DNA from: Diphasiastrum complanatum
Lineage: Eukaryota; Streptophyta; Lycopodiopsida; Lycopodiales; Lycopodiaceae
Assembly (NCBI GenBank): GCA_029204225.1
Contig: CM055109.1
Coordinates: 36,678,991 to 36,742,990, forward strand
DNA length: 64,000 nucleotides
Reading direction: 5' to 3'
The notes below the pieces were generated by a model, which ran no database searches, was not told where the DNA came from, and worked only from the letters and a program-made list of their open reading frames with translations. A program made the position numbers and the translations under genes. Below are positions 63,384-64,000 of this stretch, piece by piece (positions within the stretch are counted from its first letter, which is position 1; each line of letters begins with the position of its first letter).

Positions 63384-64000
63384 TATAGTCAGAGGTGTAC
63401 TTCCAACAGATTATCGCCTCAATCCTTTTTATATTTGAAGCTCTCCCTTCTGTCAGCCGGGCCCCACAGCTCTCTTTTCTTCTTTATTAAATCAGCTTCA
63501 ATGAAAATATCCCTTCCTCAAACTTAGCACGCCCACATCACCTGAGAGCCAAGTAGGAACCAGGTCATTTGTGTCCAAGCAAGCACACGACAAACGGAAC
63601 ATACCAACCAAAGCAAACATAGAGGATCCCTCTCAAGCCACAAACCCCCCCTGAGACCGGACGTAGGACCTTTGCCTAGCCGCGCCCACACAAATCTATC
63701 ACAGAATTAGCCCACGGGGAAACATCCATCCAACCATCCGTGCTTTCACCATTAAGCAGCACATTGCCTCAGTCACGCCCCACCACTTTTTGGTCGATAG
63801 CCCTTATAGCTAAACGATCGGCAGCTATCCCGCACCGGCAGCTAACCACCCGTGCTTTACACCCGAATTCGAGCAGCATCTCTGTATCAATGGTTAACCC
63901 GTACAGTTCGAATATGTCGCCCCGCACCCCACAAGGTACAGACCGTGCTTTCACCTACCTAGGCAGCACTTTGCCTCATCCGTCCTACGTGCAGACAGCG
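63384..64000 (-). other. Presumed 5' leader and LTR of the gypsy element
   Basis: No primer site of the initiator-Met type is seen upstream of the Gag start. It contains repeats of CCGTGCTTTCACC / CCGTGCTTTACACC (63,740, 63,850, 63,942) and GCAGCACATTGCCTC / GCAGCACTTTGCCTC (63,757, 63,963). The window ends here. Confidence 0.4.

Overview
The window is nuclear DNA of a land plant with a large, repeat-rich genome. Three things point there: LTR-retrotransposon primer-binding sites of the plant type (TGGTATCAGAGCC, complementary to initiator-Met tRNA), a host gene spread over small exons with kilobase introns, and about three quarters of the sequence being transposable-element debris of all major plant classes. 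A fern or other seed-free plant is my guess from the style of the Gag and LINE proteins. That is inference only.

Layout. 1-3.4 kb: unassigned DNA with two short tandem duplications and a perfect hairpin. 3.4-3.9 kb: LINE scrap. 3.9-22.6 kb, minus strand: nine exons of one host gene, a RELCH-like protein (LisH, coiled coil, HEAT repeats). Its 12.3-kb intron (8,090-20,378) holds a nest of LINE, hAT, Ty1/copia and Ty3/gypsy pieces. 23.4-31.8 kb: broken Ty3/gypsy chromoviruses, including a large inverted duplication of one 3' end. 32.4-33 kb: a hAT-like element. 33.2-36.4 kb: a degenerate gypsy element with both LTRs. 38.1-39.2 kb: minus-strand copia piece. 39.2-42.2 kb: LINE with endonuclease and reverse transcriptase, cut by a gypsy LTR at 42,218. 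45.7-50.3 kb: copia pol remnant with LTRs in opposite orientation. 50.8-51.6 kb: second minus-strand copia end. 51.9-53.6 kb: LINE 3' ends joined to long (CT)n tracts. 54.3-55.1 kb: gypsy RT/RNase H scrap. 55.6-59.8 kb: a larger hAT-type transposon with a decayed transposase. 61.2-63.4 kb, minus: gypsy Gag-protease, nearly intact.

The host gene is the only non-mobile gene I can support. All exon boundaries I could place from exon 2 onward are phase 0 and open. The last seven exons in the window are compact (3.9-8.1 kb) and the long introns lie upstream of them. The C-terminal half and the extreme N-terminus are not found here.

The most unusual signal is a set of elements whose ends are arrays of one short, reverse-palindromic word, a different word per family: GAAACG/CGTTTC, GGTACC(G), GGGAAAC/GTTTCCC and CGACAAGTCGG. 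Two carry perfect 8-bp target duplications and two carry 7-of-8 duplications, with short inverted ends beginning CARTG or TAGTR. That is the hAT pattern. One array begins with nearly the same inverted end as a 230-bp copy elsewhere and lies next to a hAT transposase, so an autonomous relative is probably in the window.

Coordinates were read by eye; boundaries can be off by a base or two, and more where stated.
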